In this document: piece by piece, positions 22,227 through 34,708 of the stretch
How the letters are laid out: every line of letters begins with the position of its first letter
Position numbering within the stretch: position 1 is the stretch's first letter
Assembly (NCBI RefSeq): GCF_023091745.1
Contig: NC_068913.1
Coordinates: forward strand, 17,688,001 to 17,752,000
DNA: 64,000 nucleotides
Reading direction: 5' to 3'
Origin: Budorcas taxicolor
Lineage: Eukaryota > Chordata > Mammalia > Artiodactyla > Bovidae
Position numbers and translations under genes: made by a program
Notes under the pieces: generated by a model
The model's input: the letters and a program-made list of their open reading frames with translations, nothing else
Databases searched by the model: none
Told to the model about the DNA's origin: nothing

Positions 22227-23041
22227 TTTTATTTTTATTCTTTTAATTGTGGTTGATTTACAGTGTTGTTAATTTCTGCTATATAGCAGAGTGATTCAGT
22301 TATATATATATGTATCTATATATACATTTTTTATATTCTTTTCTATTATGGTTTATCATAGGATATTGAATTTAGTTCTCTGTGCTGTACAGTAGGACCT
22401 TGCTGTTCATCCATTCTGTAAATAGTAGCTTACATCTGCTAGCCCCAGCCTCCCGCTCCATCCCTCGCCTCCCTCCCTCCCTGCTCTCAAGGCCCGTGTG
22501 TCTGTTTCGGATTCATAGGTAGGCTCGTTGGTGTCATGTTTTAGATTCCACGTGTAAGTGATATCATGTGCTGTTTGTCTCTCTCTGATTTATTTCACTT
22601 AGGATGGTATTCTCTAGGGGAGTCCATGTTGCTGTAAATGGTATTGTTTCATTCTTTTTTTGGTTTAGCAGTATTCCACTGCCTTTTCATACCCATCATG
22701 GGTTCTCAAGGCAACATTCTGTGTACATACACCACATTTTCTTTATCCTTCCAGCTTTCGAGGGGCCTTTAGATTGTTCCCACGTCTTGGCTGTTGTGAT
22801 CGTGCTGCCACGAACATGGAGGTGCATGTCTCTTCTTGAATTAGTTTTATCTGCATACACGCCCAGGACTAGAATTGCTGGGTCATTTGGTAATTCTGTT
22901 TTTGGTTTTCTGAGGAATCTCCTTACTGTTTTCCATCGTGACTGTACCAACTTACATTCCCACCAACAATGTAGGAGGGTTCTGTTTTCTCCACATCCTC
23001 TCCAGCTTTTATTCATAGAGTTTGTAATGATAGCCATTCTT
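22227..23041 (-). mobile_element. L1 3' end, 5'-truncated, minus strand
   Basis: On the plus strand it begins with the reversed A-rich tail (TTTTATTTTTATTCTTTTAA) and the L1 3' UTR. It continues into the ORF2 C-terminal region; the minus-strand frame at 22696-23112 contains NKSWRGCGENRTLLHCWWEC, the cysteine-rich end of ORF2p. Flanks carry GGACAGTTCAT (22216-22226) and GAACAGTTCAT (23042-23052), an 11-base target duplication with one mismatch. Confidence 0.92.
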
Positions 23042-23413
23042 GAACAGTTCATGTTTAACCATATCCATTTATTCACACCCCTGGTCCAATGGAAACTAGG
23101 CAACTGTTTCAAGTTCTGTCTTTTAAAACCCTTTCACTTTAAAAAGATGGCATGAACACGTTGCTTTAGATAGCCGTTAACTATTCATGGTGAATAGTGA
23201 ACATTTCAAGAAATTAAGCTCTCAACCAAAATTAAGACTATAAACAGTTTCCATTGCTAAGCATGTTTATTCAAGTTTCAACTCCAGAGTATTAGTGACT
23301 GGAGTTATTTCATTAATGAAGCAGTAATTTCACACAGTTTAGTAAGACGATAAACATTTTTCCAAGAGTTCATCAGTGTTAGGCTAATATGAATCCTACA
23401 GTAAAGTGCACAG

Positions 23414-23453
23414 CTCCAGGTCATCATAATAAAAATACCCTCCCCCCGCCTAC

Positions 23454-23497
<44 letters not shown>

Positions 23498-23534
23498 CAG
23501 GTCGTCATAATAAAAATACCCTCCCCCCGCCTAC

Positions 23535-23576
<42 letters not shown>
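23414..23576. repeat. Duplicated 81-base unit, each ending in a (CA)n run
   Basis: Two adjacent copies of a unit start with CTCCAGGTC and carry AATAAAAATACCCTCCCCCC before a CA run of about 20 repeats: 23414-23494 and 23495-23576. By eye they differ at a single base (TCATC versus TCGTC) and by one base of length. The high identity implies a recent duplication or slippage event. The minus-strand frame at 23305-23574 is only a translation of this repeat. Confidence 0.95.
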
Positions 23577-23578
<2 letters not shown>

Positions 23579-23639
23579 ATGATAATGGTTGATATTTAGG
23601 TACCAAGTGACATTTTAAGAATTTTACATAAATTTACTA

Positions 23640-23850
23640 GTCTAACCCTCAAAATAGTTATTTGAGGTAGATACCATTACTGTAATCTCTGTGTGGCATC
23701 TGCAGAAGCTCAGAGAGGAGTAACTTGGCCAAGGTTACAAAGCTAGCTAGAAGCGAGGCCAAGAAGGAATCCCAGGCAGTCTGGCGCCCAGCCTCTATGC
23801 TCTGCTGCAGCTTGTACTCTATGCTTTCTTATGACCCTTCTTGCCTGTTT
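23640..23850 (+). repeat. MIR-type ancient SINE
   Basis: Diverged text with the MIR core order: TACCATTACTGTAATCTC, AAGCTCAGAGAGGAGTAACT, GCCAAGGTTACAAAGCTAGC. Present across mammals and inactive. Confidence 0.7.
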
Positions 23851-24122
23851 TTTGTGTTCTAGTGATCTGCTTTCTCTGAAATATGTAAATATGAATTTGT
23901 GTAGCGCACACAGTGTACTCTGAATATGAAAGTGAGCATTCTGTATTATTTTTTCCTCATACTCATCACCATCCTATCTTGAAATCATTTTGTTTATCAT
24001 TTATTGTGAGTTCAGCAGATGGTAACCTGGAAATTCATTTGTTTTTGTTCTTAATTGCGTTTGCTTGCTGATCTGTTGATTAATTCATATATTTATTTTC
24101 CTGATGCCTCGTACCCTGACTG

Positions 24123-24344
24123 TGCTGTGTGCTAGGTCACTTCAGTTGTGTCCGACTCTTTGCGACCCCACGGACTGTAGCCCACCAGGCTTTTCTTCCA
24201 TGGGATTTTCCAGGCAAGGATACTGGAGTGGGTTGCCATGCCCCATTCCAGAGGATCTTCCCTACCCAGGGGTCGAACGCCCACCTCTTAGGTCTCCTGC
24301 ATTGGCAGGCAAGTTCATTTCCTCTAGCACCACCTGGGAAGCCC
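24123..24344 (-). mobile_element. Bov-tA SINE, near complete
   Basis: Minus-strand copy from about TAGGTCACTTCAGTTGTGTC to the tRNA-like head ending CACCTGGGAAGCCC. CCCTGAC occurs on both sides (24113-24119 and about 24350-24356) as a probable short target duplication. The long frames at 24104-24574 and 24129-24377 are readings of this element. Confidence 0.93.
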
Positions 24345-24853
24345 GGTTCCCTGACAGATTTATCAAATTTAAAATGAAAAATTTAGTCACATTCATTGCA
24401 TACAAAATTTTTTGCACCTCTGGAAAACAATGGAAACAGAAAAGCAGGTTGGGTTTTCCCTTGAAGAGAAAGAGCCCAGGTTTGGAGAGAAACTTCCTCT
24501 TCTCTTGCCGCAGTATTTTGAGTTGCTTTGCCCCCGGTGGGTTTTGGCTGGAGCGGGCATTCCTGCCATTCTAACTGCACACCCTGTTCTCTTCCACACC
24601 TGCGATGTTTGCTTCCTCCACCAGCCTCTCCTGCTCATCCTCGTATGTCCGCTGGCGGCAGCCTCTCTGACAAGGCTGTGCTCCCCTCTCGATCTGGAGG
24701 AGTTGTCTTCTTCAGTGTGTTGCCTTCATTTTCTTTGCTCATTTGTTTATTAACTAATCTCCTTGAGGACAGCAGGTGCTTTTGGTTTGTTCTTTCTCTC
24801 TTTCATGCTGGCTTCTCAGCGCCATCGTGCCAGTTGTATATTAGGTATTTGAT
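24345..24853. other. Single-copy stretch with several chance open frames
   Basis: Moderately GC-rich with overlapping open frames on both strands (24383-24753). None has recognisable domains, splice sites or consistent codon bias. I call no gene. Confidence 0.4.
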
Positions 24854-24865
24854 ATGCATTGAATG

Positions 24866-25056
24866 CGCTTCCCTGGTGGCTCAGCTGGTAAAGAATCCAC
24901 CTGCAGTTGCGGGAGACCTGGGTTTGATCCCTGGGTTGGGAAGATCCCCTGGAGAAGGGAAAGACTACCCACTCCAGTATTGTGGCCTGGAGAAATACGT
25001 GGACGGGGTCTCAAAGAGTCGGACACAACTGAGTGACTTTTGTTTCACTTCACTTC
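24866..25056 (+). mobile_element. Bov-tA SINE with 12-base target duplication
   Basis: Plus-strand copy starting with the tRNA-derived head GCTTCCCTGGTGGCTCAGC and ending after GAGTCGGACACAACTGAGTG. ATGCATTGAATG lies on both sides (24854-24865 and 25057-25068). It is a well-preserved insertion. Confidence 0.95.
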
Positions 25057-25124
25057 ATGCATTGAATGGATGCATACCTCTGTTATAGCACTCATTATAT
25101 TGTATTTGATTGTTTTATACATTT

Positions 25125-25232
25125 TTCTCCTTCAACTGACTGTAAGCTTCACATTTTGTATTTGTATTTTCCTCCATGTTTATATGGCAAAATAGGCAGT
25201 CAGTAAGCGTTTATTGAATGAATGAATGACTA
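25125..25232 (+). repeat. Ancient L2/MIR-type repeat end
   Basis: The text GACTGTAAGCTTCACATTTT followed by TTTATTGAATGAATGAATGA has the ending typical of old L2-type elements. Family assignment is tentative. Confidence 0.5.
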
Positions 25233-26674
25233 ATATCTGTACACCTCTGTGCTACTGGGTGGAGATGATTAAAGAGGGGCAAGGATGGGTACTGACCGAA
25301 AGGACTGGTGCATTAGGAATTTTTTGACCCTGAATTAAGAAAGGAGGCACAGAAACACCAAGAACAGATGTCCCCTTTTATTCTTCTGTCCAGAGGTTCA
25401 GTTTCTCCGTGTCTGTCATTTGCATATTTGGACATATCAGTCAGAATGAATTCCCAGATACTCATTTGTCTTTCAGGGTAAAATGGTAAGGAAAACAGTT
25501 CTAGAGATAGGCATGAAAACTCTATAAATCTACTCTGTCAGTTAGGGGGACGTAAGTGGCATTACCTTCCACAGAAATCTCAAAACAAAAAAAAAAGTGC
25601 CCTTCATTGTCAACTTTTTTTTTTAAGACATAGAGAACTTTAATTATTATTTATTTGTTGTATTTAAACAATACTAAAATTGTTTATTGTATTTATTATG
25701 TATTTTATTTAAGCCTTAAGTTTAAAAGTCAATGAGTTATAGAAACATGGGCCTGAGGAGTAATATCTAAGTTTATTATACCTTTGGGGTGGGGTACCTA
25801 ATGATGAGGAACCCATTTTCCCCTTCTTTTTACATGCCTTAGAAACGCTGCCTCACTCCACATCGTATGATGCCTTCAACCGACCCAGTGCTTGTAGAGT
25901 GCTCCGTGAGTGCCGAGCTGACTCGCTTGATGGCCTGCTACCCTTGGCCATTCAGATTTATTCTGGAGTGTTCCTTTCTTGTTCCATAAAGAGTAGAGGG
26001 AGGTGAAGAAGGGTAGCGGGAAGCACATCTACATAGAGGGAGCACAGGTTCTAAAACAGAGTTCTGACAACAGGGCATGTTCTAGAAATGGTGGCATTTG
26101 TTCATTATGATCGGAACATAGGCTCCAGGAGAGAAAGATGAATGAGATGGCATCAGCCCGGGGGGAGCTGAGCTAAACGGATGAGAGTAGATGCTGAGAG
26201 CTGATGGTGATTTAAAACCTGTCAGTGCCATAACCCCGCTCTTCCCCCTCTCCTGCCCATCACCTTTGCACCAGGCATTCTTCTTATTGGTTTCCTTTCA
26301 GATTTACGATCGCCAGTCTTAGATTAGCACACTCTTTTCTAATTTTTTCCAACCTATTCCTAATCAACTGCATTTTGCATTATCCATAGTGACTGTTCTA
26401 AACGAGAACAGCTTTTCTCAGGAACTGACCTCTCACGACTGTCTCATTTTGAAGTAAAGGTCTTCCTCCCTTGTCATTTTCCCAAAGAAGTAAATACCTG
26501 ACATCTACCCACTCAGCTTGCCTCCCCTCCACACCAAGACTTACCTCCATCCCCAGCTATCCTTATAATCTTTCTTCCTATGTATCTCCTCCAGGGTTCT
26601 CAAGCTTACCTTGCACTCTGGGACCTTGCTCTGTTTATCATCTACTTTTTCATTTCTTCCTTAATAGAGGCTCT
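25233..26674. other. Gene-free stretch
   Basis: No SINE or supported exon. 25580-25740 is A/T-rich low-complexity sequence. The pyrimidine-rich part at 26240-26640 contains an open frame (26471-26689) without recognisable features. Confidence 0.42.
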
Positions 26675-26930
26675 TGCTGCTGCTGCTAAGTCACTTCAGT
26701 CGTGTCCGACTCTGTGCCACCCCATAGACAGCAGCCCACCAGGCTCCCCGTCCCTGGGATTCTCCAGGCAAGAACACTGGAGTGGGTTGCCATTTCCTTC
26801 TCCAATGCCTGAAAGTGAAAAGTGAAAGTGAAGTCACTCAGTCATGTCTGACCCTTAGCGACCCCATGGACTGCAGCCTGCCAGGCTCCTCTGTCCATGG
26901 GATTTTCCAGGCAAGAGTACTGGAGTGGGG
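26675..26930 (-). mobile_element. Bov-A2 SINE
   Basis: A nearly complete two-monomer minus-strand copy from the GCT-triplet end to ACTGGAGTGGGG, slightly short of the usual 5' end. No convincing target-site duplication was found. Confidence 0.93.
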
Positions 26931-28173
26931 CTTACTTTTCAGCTAATATGCATCCTCAGATCTCTTGTGTGCTAAAAACTTCATTCTTTGCTTTCTTTTT
27001 TTTTTTTTTTCCTTAAGATGTCCCTCATTTCTCCTTGTATAAGAAAGGAAGATGGTCAGAGTATTTTTAGAAAGACTACACTGGCTGTGGTGTGGAGGCA
27101 GAAGAAGAAGTCAAGGAGGACAGGCGTTTGAAGGGAGGATCAGTTAGGAGTGTGTTGAGCTGAAGTCGTGGCCGTGGAGAGGAGCAGACAAGTTTGGGAG
27201 ACGTAGAGGGGTAGAACTGACCAGACTTGAAACTGAATGGATATGAGATTTGAGGGAGAGGGGGAGATCCATAGTGATTCCTGTGAATTGAGGGAGTAAA
27301 TGCAGGAGGAGGAGCAAGTGTCAGGGAGAAAGTGATGAGCTCCCTATTGGAAGTATTGAAGTGAACTGCTCTTGGGGCATTCAGTTGGGAGAAGTCAAGT
27401 CAGTAGTTGGAAGTATGGGCTGTAGCTCAAGAAAAACATTCTTTAGAAATAATGTTGTTAGTCAAAGACACTTTGGTGTGCTTCACGTTATATTATTGGT
27501 GTATCCTGGGAATAAGATCCCCAAGAATGGAATGGGAAGAGAAGTACCTTGGGGAATAACAGAAGAGATAGAATAGAGAACCTGTGAAGGAAACTGAGAG
27601 CAAATGGCCAGAGAGGAAACAGGCATGCATGAGGAGGGTGTGTGTGTATGTGTATGCGTGTGTGTGCATGCAATTTTTGTTACTTTTTTTTTTAACCTCC
27701 AAGAAGACAAGGATATTTGTATTACCAGCTTCCAGAAAAACCTGGCGAAAGCATGTAGACCGTCGAGTCTAAGACATGCTCTTATTGACAGGGCTCATCT
27801 CTTGGTGGAACTTCCTTTGCCTGAAACCACATATTGCTAGGGATTCGGAAGGACCAGGTTTGTAAAGCAGACAGTTTGGAAAGGTGAAGCGTTGATAGGA
27901 GGCACGTGGAAAGGTTGGGTGACTAGCATGGTTAGGCGATCCAGTCCTTGCAGCAGCCCAGGGTGTTACTTTCAGTAGAAACCATTTGTCAGTGTAGGTG
28001 GTATTGATTGCTCTCCTGTGTTAGGAATCACTGATAACATGCCAGCAGCTTTGTCACCAGAGTGGAAGGTCGGGAATCTAAGCATTTTCCTGTTTTCTCT
28101 CTGGTCACATTAATGCTCCATTGCAGCCCTCTGGTCGTGAGTTGGAATTTCAAGCTGTCTGAACTAGTTCATA
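26931..28173. other. Gene-free stretch with L2-type repeat and GT run
   Basis: 27060-27440 matches the order of an old L2-type repeat (CACTGGCTGTGGTGTGGAGG, later AGTCAGTAGTTGGAAGTATG). An interrupted GT run lies at 27639-27671, between two short open frames that merely translate it. No gene seen. Confidence 0.45.
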
Positions 28174-28391
28174 CGCTTCCCCAGAGGCTCAGCAGTGAAG
28201 AATTTGCTTGTAATGCAGGTGATGTGGGTTCAGTCCCCGGGGCGGGAAGATGCCTTGGAAGAGGTCATGACAACCCATTCCAGTATTCTTGCCTGGGGAA
28301 TCTCATGCACAGAGGAGCCTGCATGCACAGAGATAGCTACAGTCCATGGGGTCCCAAAGAGGTGGATACAACTGAGCTACTGAGCCTGCAC
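28174..28391 (+). mobile_element. Bov-tA SINE, complete but diverged
   Basis: Plus-strand element from CGCTTCCCCAGAGGCTCAGC through GGTGATGTGGGTTCAGTCCC to ATACAACTGAGCTACTGAGC. More diverged than the other full copies. The 210-codon frame 28062-28694 runs through it and is not a gene. Confidence 0.9.
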
Positions 28392-31300
28392 ATGGAAACT
28401 ATAGAGTATATACTTTTGTTTCCATGGAGAATCTTCATGGGAACAGGAGTCGAAATTTACGCAATTAATTTGTCCAAAGTTACTAACAAGTTAGCCTGGC
28501 CTCACACTAGCCCTGGCCCCCTTAGGGTCTCCATGGAGTTGGGGGAGGAGGTGGACATTCCCCTGAGAGCTGTCCAGCAGGGGCCTTTGGAGATGTGCAA
28601 AGACAGTTTTAAAACTTACATTAATGAATTATGTCCATTCCCCTCCTTAACAAACAGCTGTCTGTCTTTGTGTATGGTTTCGAATGTGCACTAGGTATTA
28701 GTACAGTGCTCCGTGTTTGTAAGTAAATTCTGTTTTTATATGCAGGGGAGGCATGTGCAAACATTTTTAAATTGATTAAGTGCTTGTTTGAGAATATACT
28801 TTGGAGACCTCAAGTTGAAAGCATAGATAACTGTTTGGGCGTCATGAGTAAACTAGGAATATTTAGAGGTTTCTTATCACGATTTGTTAAGGACTCTAGC
28901 TGTGATATAGAGTCCCAGCGTTTGAGGCACAAATGCAGATGTGTGACTAAGCCTCCCTTCCACTGTTTGGATTTTAACTGGGTATATGAAAACGCAAGCT
29001 CAAAACCGTTGGTTGCACGTTGTGTGAACACATTGCTGCTTTCTCAGGAGCTGCCCAGTGCCCTTCCACATACAGTGTGTTCTTTACAGTCCCCCTTTAG
29101 TCACAGGCAGTTGAAGCTGTTAAATAGTATCTCGCTTTAAAAGGTAGGTTGATGGCGTTTCTATCTTCTGGTACATCTGGTAAGTTAATCTATACAGTCT
29201 CCGTGAGTATCCTGCCGGGACCTGTTTTTACATGCATACAGGGACGTTTCTGTAGAAATCAAAGGCCATGAATCAGAAGAACACAACTCTTGTTTCCAGC
29301 GTAGTAGAGGCTTACAAAAATTGGCTTTGAAAAATTGAAAGTAGGGTGGTTTGTTTTTATTGTGGAACCGATCGGGAAGAACAATTTACAGTCATCGCCA
29401 TTCTTCACAGCTGAATGGAGGAGAGGTGCCTGCCTCGTGAAACGCAGCAGCTGCACCCGTTTTCTGCGGGCTCACAAAAACATTTGCTTTTTAATCACGA
29501 ACTTTGGATGGTGGGGTACAGTTTGTTTTCATGATGGAAGTGGTCAGTTGTGCCGTACCAGACAGCTGTAGTGTAATTAAGAAAAACTGTGTGAAAATGG
29601 ATTAAATATAACAGAAGAAGCCTTTTTTTTTTTTAAAGGGGGGTTCACCTTAAATTTATTCTTTTTTTTTCTTCAATGCTTAAAAGCTGAAATGTCCCTG
29701 TACTGCTCTGTAAGATTTTGCTGTTTCACAATATCATTTAGCTCTTGGAAATATAAGGCATTCTACTATAAGCTAGTTGTTTTTATAACAGATACAAGCT
29801 AAAAGGTATGGGTTTTAGGGATGATTTAGCTCATCAAAGATTTGCTTTTCCAATAATGTTTAATAAGAGATTGTACAGTTTTATTTATGTCAACCCTAAT
29901 GCATTAAAAGAGTTAATAACTTTTGTAGGAAAAAGTTAAGGCCATTTTCAAAACTCATTTTATATACAAGTTGCAACGTAAGGAGGATAATCTCTTTTTT
30001 AAGACCCGAAACTACGAGAGGTGAAAACTACATTTTTCTTGATAAATTTTTTAATGAATTAGTCATTATAGTGATGAAATAATCTGGCAACATATTGACT
30101 TGTTATCGTTAAATGTGGAACATTAGACTGTCCGTTAGCTTTGAAAAGCAAACACTTATTTTATACAGCAGACTCTGAAATAAGAATGGAAGTGCCTTAA
30201 TTTGCGTCACAGTCTGCAGTAGGAAAATAACTGTTGCAAGGTCAGAGGGAGATTAGTTTAAAAAAAAAACAGAAGCAATTGTGTTCACAAATAACTGAGA
30301 TTGTACTAGACACTCATCCGTTTCTAAGTTTTTATGCTAATTGCCCAACATCCTGAAACAAAATTTTCACCCTAAATGAAACAAGAGTGCCAGGATCAGG
30401 TTTTGCGCTAAGAGTTTATCCTGTATTGATGATTTTCTAGTGGAGACTCTTGGGCTTGATTTCCAGTTGAAGATTGGCAAGGAGTTACTACCCTAAAGCC
30501 TGTTTCCGGTTTTACAGCTGTCATCTTGGGGATTAATTTGGGAGGAGGAGTCTACACTAGGTGTTTTCAAGAAGAGACCCCACTGTCATTCCCCCCACTC
30601 CCTGGTGACTGCTCTCTCCTGATTCCTTGTGTCTTCCCTCCCCAGAGGCCCTAAGAAAACACTGAGAACCAGGCGTGAGTTCATTCTAAATATTGGCAAA
30701 CCATGACTGCAGCTGGGAGTTGGTGGTTCTGTTTGCACCCTGCACCCTTGTGTGCACCAAACTCTTCTGGCGGCTCCTGCCTCTGATGAACCTGAGAGAA
30801 GCTGAGTTGGGGAAAGTGAATGCAAAGGGGCGAAGAGTAGGCTGGAAAGGTAGAATAGCTATCAAGGAATGTCTGGGGCCAAGTTTTAAGACAAGAATGA
30901 TGATGAAGAGCATCGGAGAAAAGAGAGCAGCATGGTGCAGAGAGGGAATTACTGGAAATTCTGATCTTTTCTAATCTCTTAATTACTGGAATTAAAAGAT
31001 CTAAATTCAAGTCCCAACTAGCCAAGTATTTTGGGAAAGTTGCTCTCCCAGCTTCTATTTCTTCATGTGTAACGTGGAACTGGGACACCTGTTCTATGTA
31101 CCCAACAGGTTGTGAATCTTAGAGGAAAAAAAAAGACAGAGTGAGAATTGTGTTTCCCGTGTGTAGTTGTGGAACCACTTGACCCAGACCCATTTTTGTC
31201 TTTTTTTTTTTTTTTTTTTGAGATCTTGGCAGCCAAGAAATGGGAATGCAGCAAGGATTAAATCTTATTACAAACATGGGTCCTTTATCTGTGAGTGTTC

Positions 31301-31461
31301 TCAGAGCTCCTGGATGATCCTATTACTTCTCTCTCTTTGATTCTTGACCAATCAGTACCCCCTGCAACACCAGTTCCAAACCCTTTCACCTTCTCAAGAC
31401 CCAGCCTCTGCCCCTCCTTTCTCAGTCTCAGTAGATAAACTCCTCCCCTGCTTTGCCAGAA
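28392..31461. other. Repeat-poor island, no gene identified
   Basis: Three kilobases without a recognisable SINE or LINE, only T runs (29623-29634, 31201-31219). The sequence is mixed in composition and has no long protein-like frame. At 29048-29141 a polypyrimidine-AG is followed by AAAAGGTAGGTT, a weak exon-like pattern that I do not call. Absence of insertions can reflect selective constraint or chance. Confidence 0.45.
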
Positions 31462-31664
31462 GGCCTTCCCTGGTGGCTCAGACTGGTGAAGAATCTGTCT
31501 GCAATGCAGGAGACCCAGGTTCAATCCCTGGGCGGGGAAGATCCCCTAGAGAAGGGAATGGTACCCACTGCAGTAATTCTTGCCTGGAGAATTCCATGGA
31601 CAGAGGAGCCTGGTGGGCAAAGTCCATGGGATTGCAAAGAGTTGGAGACTGAGTAACTAACACT
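31462..31664 (+). mobile_element. Bov-tA SINE, complete
   Basis: Plus-strand element beginning GGCCTTCCCTGGTGGCTCAG and ending GAGACTGAGTAACTAACACT. The tRNA-like head includes the promoter-like text GGTTCAATCCCTGGG. Confidence 0.94.
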
Positions 31665-32059
31665 ATCTGGTCTTTCTCCATGGCTAGGAAACTTTGAGTT
31701 CAGTGTCCTGTGGTTTCTTTTTTTTTTTTTTTCTTTTTTTCATTTTCATTCCTAAAATCTTTAAGAGTGATTTGAGCCCTTTCCCTCTTCACCATCCATA
31801 CCTTCTTTTGATCCATTTCAATATGACTTCTATTTCATTGTATTGAAACTTCTGTCTTGAAGGCCACCACTGATGTCATTGTCAAGTCCAGTGACCATTG
31901 CTCTGTTTGTATTTGTTGGTTTCTGTACAAAGTTCCATGTAGATGTTGACGGCCTTAACTCTCCTTTAATTGCAGCCCTCTTCCTCTTTGGCCTTGTGCG
32001 TCAGTACCTTGCTCATTCTCTGTCACTGACCGCTTTCCTTTTTGCTTCCACCCTTAAGA
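31665..32059. other. Gene-free stretch
   Basis: Contains a T-rich run (31719-31742) and a text at 31790-32050 (GCCACCACTGATGTCATTG) that may be an old repeat. No gene seen. Confidence 0.4.
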
Positions 32060-33330
32060 ATAGATATTCCCTAGGATTCCATACCAGCCTTACAATATAC
32101 AAAAATTAATTCAAGTTGGGTGATAGGCCTAAATATAAAATCAAAATCTATAAAACTGATTAATTAAAAGATAGGGGAAAAGTCTTTGTGACCTTGGATG
32201 AAGATTTCTTAGATATAAAAAGCATGCTCCATGAAAGAAAAAATTGATAAATTATATTTCATCAAAATTATATATTCTGTTTTTAGAAAGGTATTGTTAA
32301 GATTAGAAAAGCCTCAGATTAGGAGGAAATATTTACACAACTTATCTGATAAAGAACTTGTATCTGAAATATAAAGAACTCCAAGTTTAATAGTAAGATA
32401 CAGCCTCGTTTTAAGCAGTGAGCAAAAGATTTGAATGGACATTCATTAAAGGGGATATATGGATGACAAGCACATGAAAGATGCTCAATATCATTAGTTA
32501 ATAGGGAAATGGAAAATAAAACCACAATGAGCTACCACTATACCCATTAGAATGGCTAAAATTATGATGCCAGAGGTGGCAAGGGTGTGGAAGAATTGGA
32601 ATTGCTTGTATTGGTAGTGAGGATGGGAAATGGTACAGCCGTTCTGTCAGTTTCTTAAAAAGTTAATCATGCATCTACTACATGACCCAGTCATTGGACT
32701 AGGTTTTCTACCCAAGAGAAATGAAAGAAGGTGCTGTTTGTTTCCATTTATATAAAAATCTAAAAACTGAAACCTGTGGTGATGTCTGGGGATGGGAGTG
32801 TAGTGGGGAAGCAATGGATTACAGAGGGGCACGAGGAACCGTGAGGTGGAGGATGTGTTCATGGTGCTGAACGTGATGCTGCTTTAACAAATGCATACAT
32901 ATGTCAGAACTCATCAGACCTGGTGCTTGAAAATGTGAGTTTGTAATACATTACTTATATCACAATAAAACAATAACACATTTAATAGAACCTCATACGA
33001 AAAAGGATGACTATTACAGCATGTAAATTATCCCTCAGTATCCCTGACTTAAAAAAGAAAAAAAAAATATGGGAAAATGAAATATGGGGTTTTAAAGCTG
33101 CAAAATACTTTTAAAAGCTAATCTTGAAAGGTTGCATACTGTGTGATTCCATGTAGATAATATCCTTAAGTGACAAAGTTACAGAGATGGAAGACAGATT
33201 AGTGCTTGACAGGGTTTAGGGTTGGAAACCATGGAGGAAGATAGGTGCAAGTTACACAGGAATTTTCAGTGCTATTTCTGCTACTGTATAATATACAATT
33301 AATGAATCTATAATTATCAGAAAATTAAAG
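32060..33330 (+). repeat. Ancient L1 fragment(s), plus strand
   Basis: Heavily mutated L1 ORF2 3' region and 3' UTR. Recognisable are TGGATGACAAGCACATGAAAG followed by TGCTCAATATCATTAG, GTGGCAAGGGTGTGGAAGAA, and a second 3'-UTR-like block at 33120-33260 (GGAAGACAGATTAGTGCTTG). At least two adjacent pieces seem to be present. Coding frames are destroyed. Confidence 0.72.
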
Positions 33331-33589
33331 TTTCTTTGAAAAAATCTTTTGGATATTATTGTGTTCCCTAACATGAAACAAAAATAACATGCCAAAAGTG
33401 ATCAGTTTTTTAGATCTTAATAATGTTTACCATGCAAACACTAGAAACTATGCTTTTATGGAAATGATGGCAGCTTAACATTGCATCATTGCAGATAGAA
33501 GACATAGCAAGATTCACTTTCAATTTCTGGTTCCCTATCTGAATATTCAATGCCTTAATTTTATTTCTCAGAGATTCTTATTTATATTT

Positions 33590-34080
33590 CTCTGACTAGA
33601 TAATAGATACAGATGGTTCAAATATACAGAAAAAGGGATACACTGAGAAGTCTTCTCCAACATCTGTCTCCCATCCACACAGCTCATGCTCCCCCCAAAT
33701 TAAACAACTGTATACTATTAATTTCTTGCATATTCTTTCAGAATTTCCTTTTGTCCATGTAAGTAAATGTAAATATATCTTTTTTTAACCTTTCTCCCTG
33801 CTTTTACATAGAAGGAAGTTTACTCAGTGTTTTGCACCATACATTTTTTTTGCTTAACAGTCATGTCTTTGGAAAGTTTCCATTTGGCACGTATCTTCTT
33901 ACTTCTTCTTCTTTTGATAGTTGCATAATATTCCATTACGTGGCCATGCTATACTTCATGTACTGATCCTCTACCTGTTGACATGTTGACCTTTAGATTA
34001 TTCCCAGACTTCCACTTTTGTAAACAATACTATAGTGAATATCCTTATATATATGTCATTTTCCTCTTGAACAAATATAT
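33590..34080 (-). repeat. Ancient L1 fragment, minus strand
   Basis: Reverse-oriented old L1 text: GTTGCATAATATTCCATTAC, TTGACCTTTAGATTATTCCC, ACTATAGTGAATATCC. Diverged, with no open frame. Edges approximate. Confidence 0.65.
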
Positions 34081-34708
34081 ACGAATATATGAAATTTCCA
34101 GTATTGACTTCTTAGCCTGGGGGGAAAAAAAAAAAGAAAACAGCTTATGTGGTTTAACCTAAAATCTGCCGAATACACTTTTAGGTGTGTAATTATTTGA
34201 GATGAAGTGTCTAGAGTCCTTTTGGTTTTTGGATCCACTGCCAGATATGCATGATTATTGGATGCTTAAAAAAGGGAGTGGAGAACCTTCACTTAAATGT
34301 CATTCAGTATACCGAAGGGGAAGACTTCTCTAAGCCCTGTGCAGTAACTTCATTAAGTAACATGTCTAACCCTGATCCAGCTGGTGTCAGGCTTCTTTGC
34401 CTCTAACTGAAAGCCTTTGCTCTCTCCTTACTAATGGCCTAAGAACAGAGCTCTGAAACCCTTTTTCTTGCCCTAAGGGGCATTGCAAAAAATACCTTTT
34501 CATCTGCGATCAGTGTTAGTTAGCCTCCATTGTTCTTTGTAATTATTGCAGCTTAAGTATCATGACATTAGGTTTTGACATCATGTTGTCTGAAAAAAGG
34601 TGGTTTTCTTTGTACGCATGGCAAGTATGTCCTTCTACACAGTGAGTCAGCCAGTTGGAGTCTTGGATTCTCTAACCCTGATGGTGAGTTTTTGTGAGTG
34701 AGCAGATG
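34081..34708. other. Single-copy stretch without recognised gene
   Basis: No known repeat or exon. An A-rich run is at 34126-34140. Confidence 0.4.

Noticed and set aside
22604..23155. 183-codon plus-strand open frame
   Set aside because: It is the antisense of L1 ORF2 C-terminal sequence (the true remnant is minus strand).
23305..23574. 89-codon frame rich in alternating Cys-Val
   Set aside because: Pure translation of the CA microsatellite.
24104..25088. Cluster of overlapping open frames (156 and 186 codons)
   Set aside because: They are readings of two Bov-tA elements and the DNA between; no recognisable product.
28062..28694. 210-codon plus-strand open frame
   Set aside because: It crosses a complete Bov-tA SINE; composition and context are not protein-like.
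29048..29141. Exon-like segment with acceptor and AAAAGGTAGGTT donor
   Set aside because: The acceptor is weak to moderate and a stop codon lies just before the donor in the open frame. Not strong enough to call.
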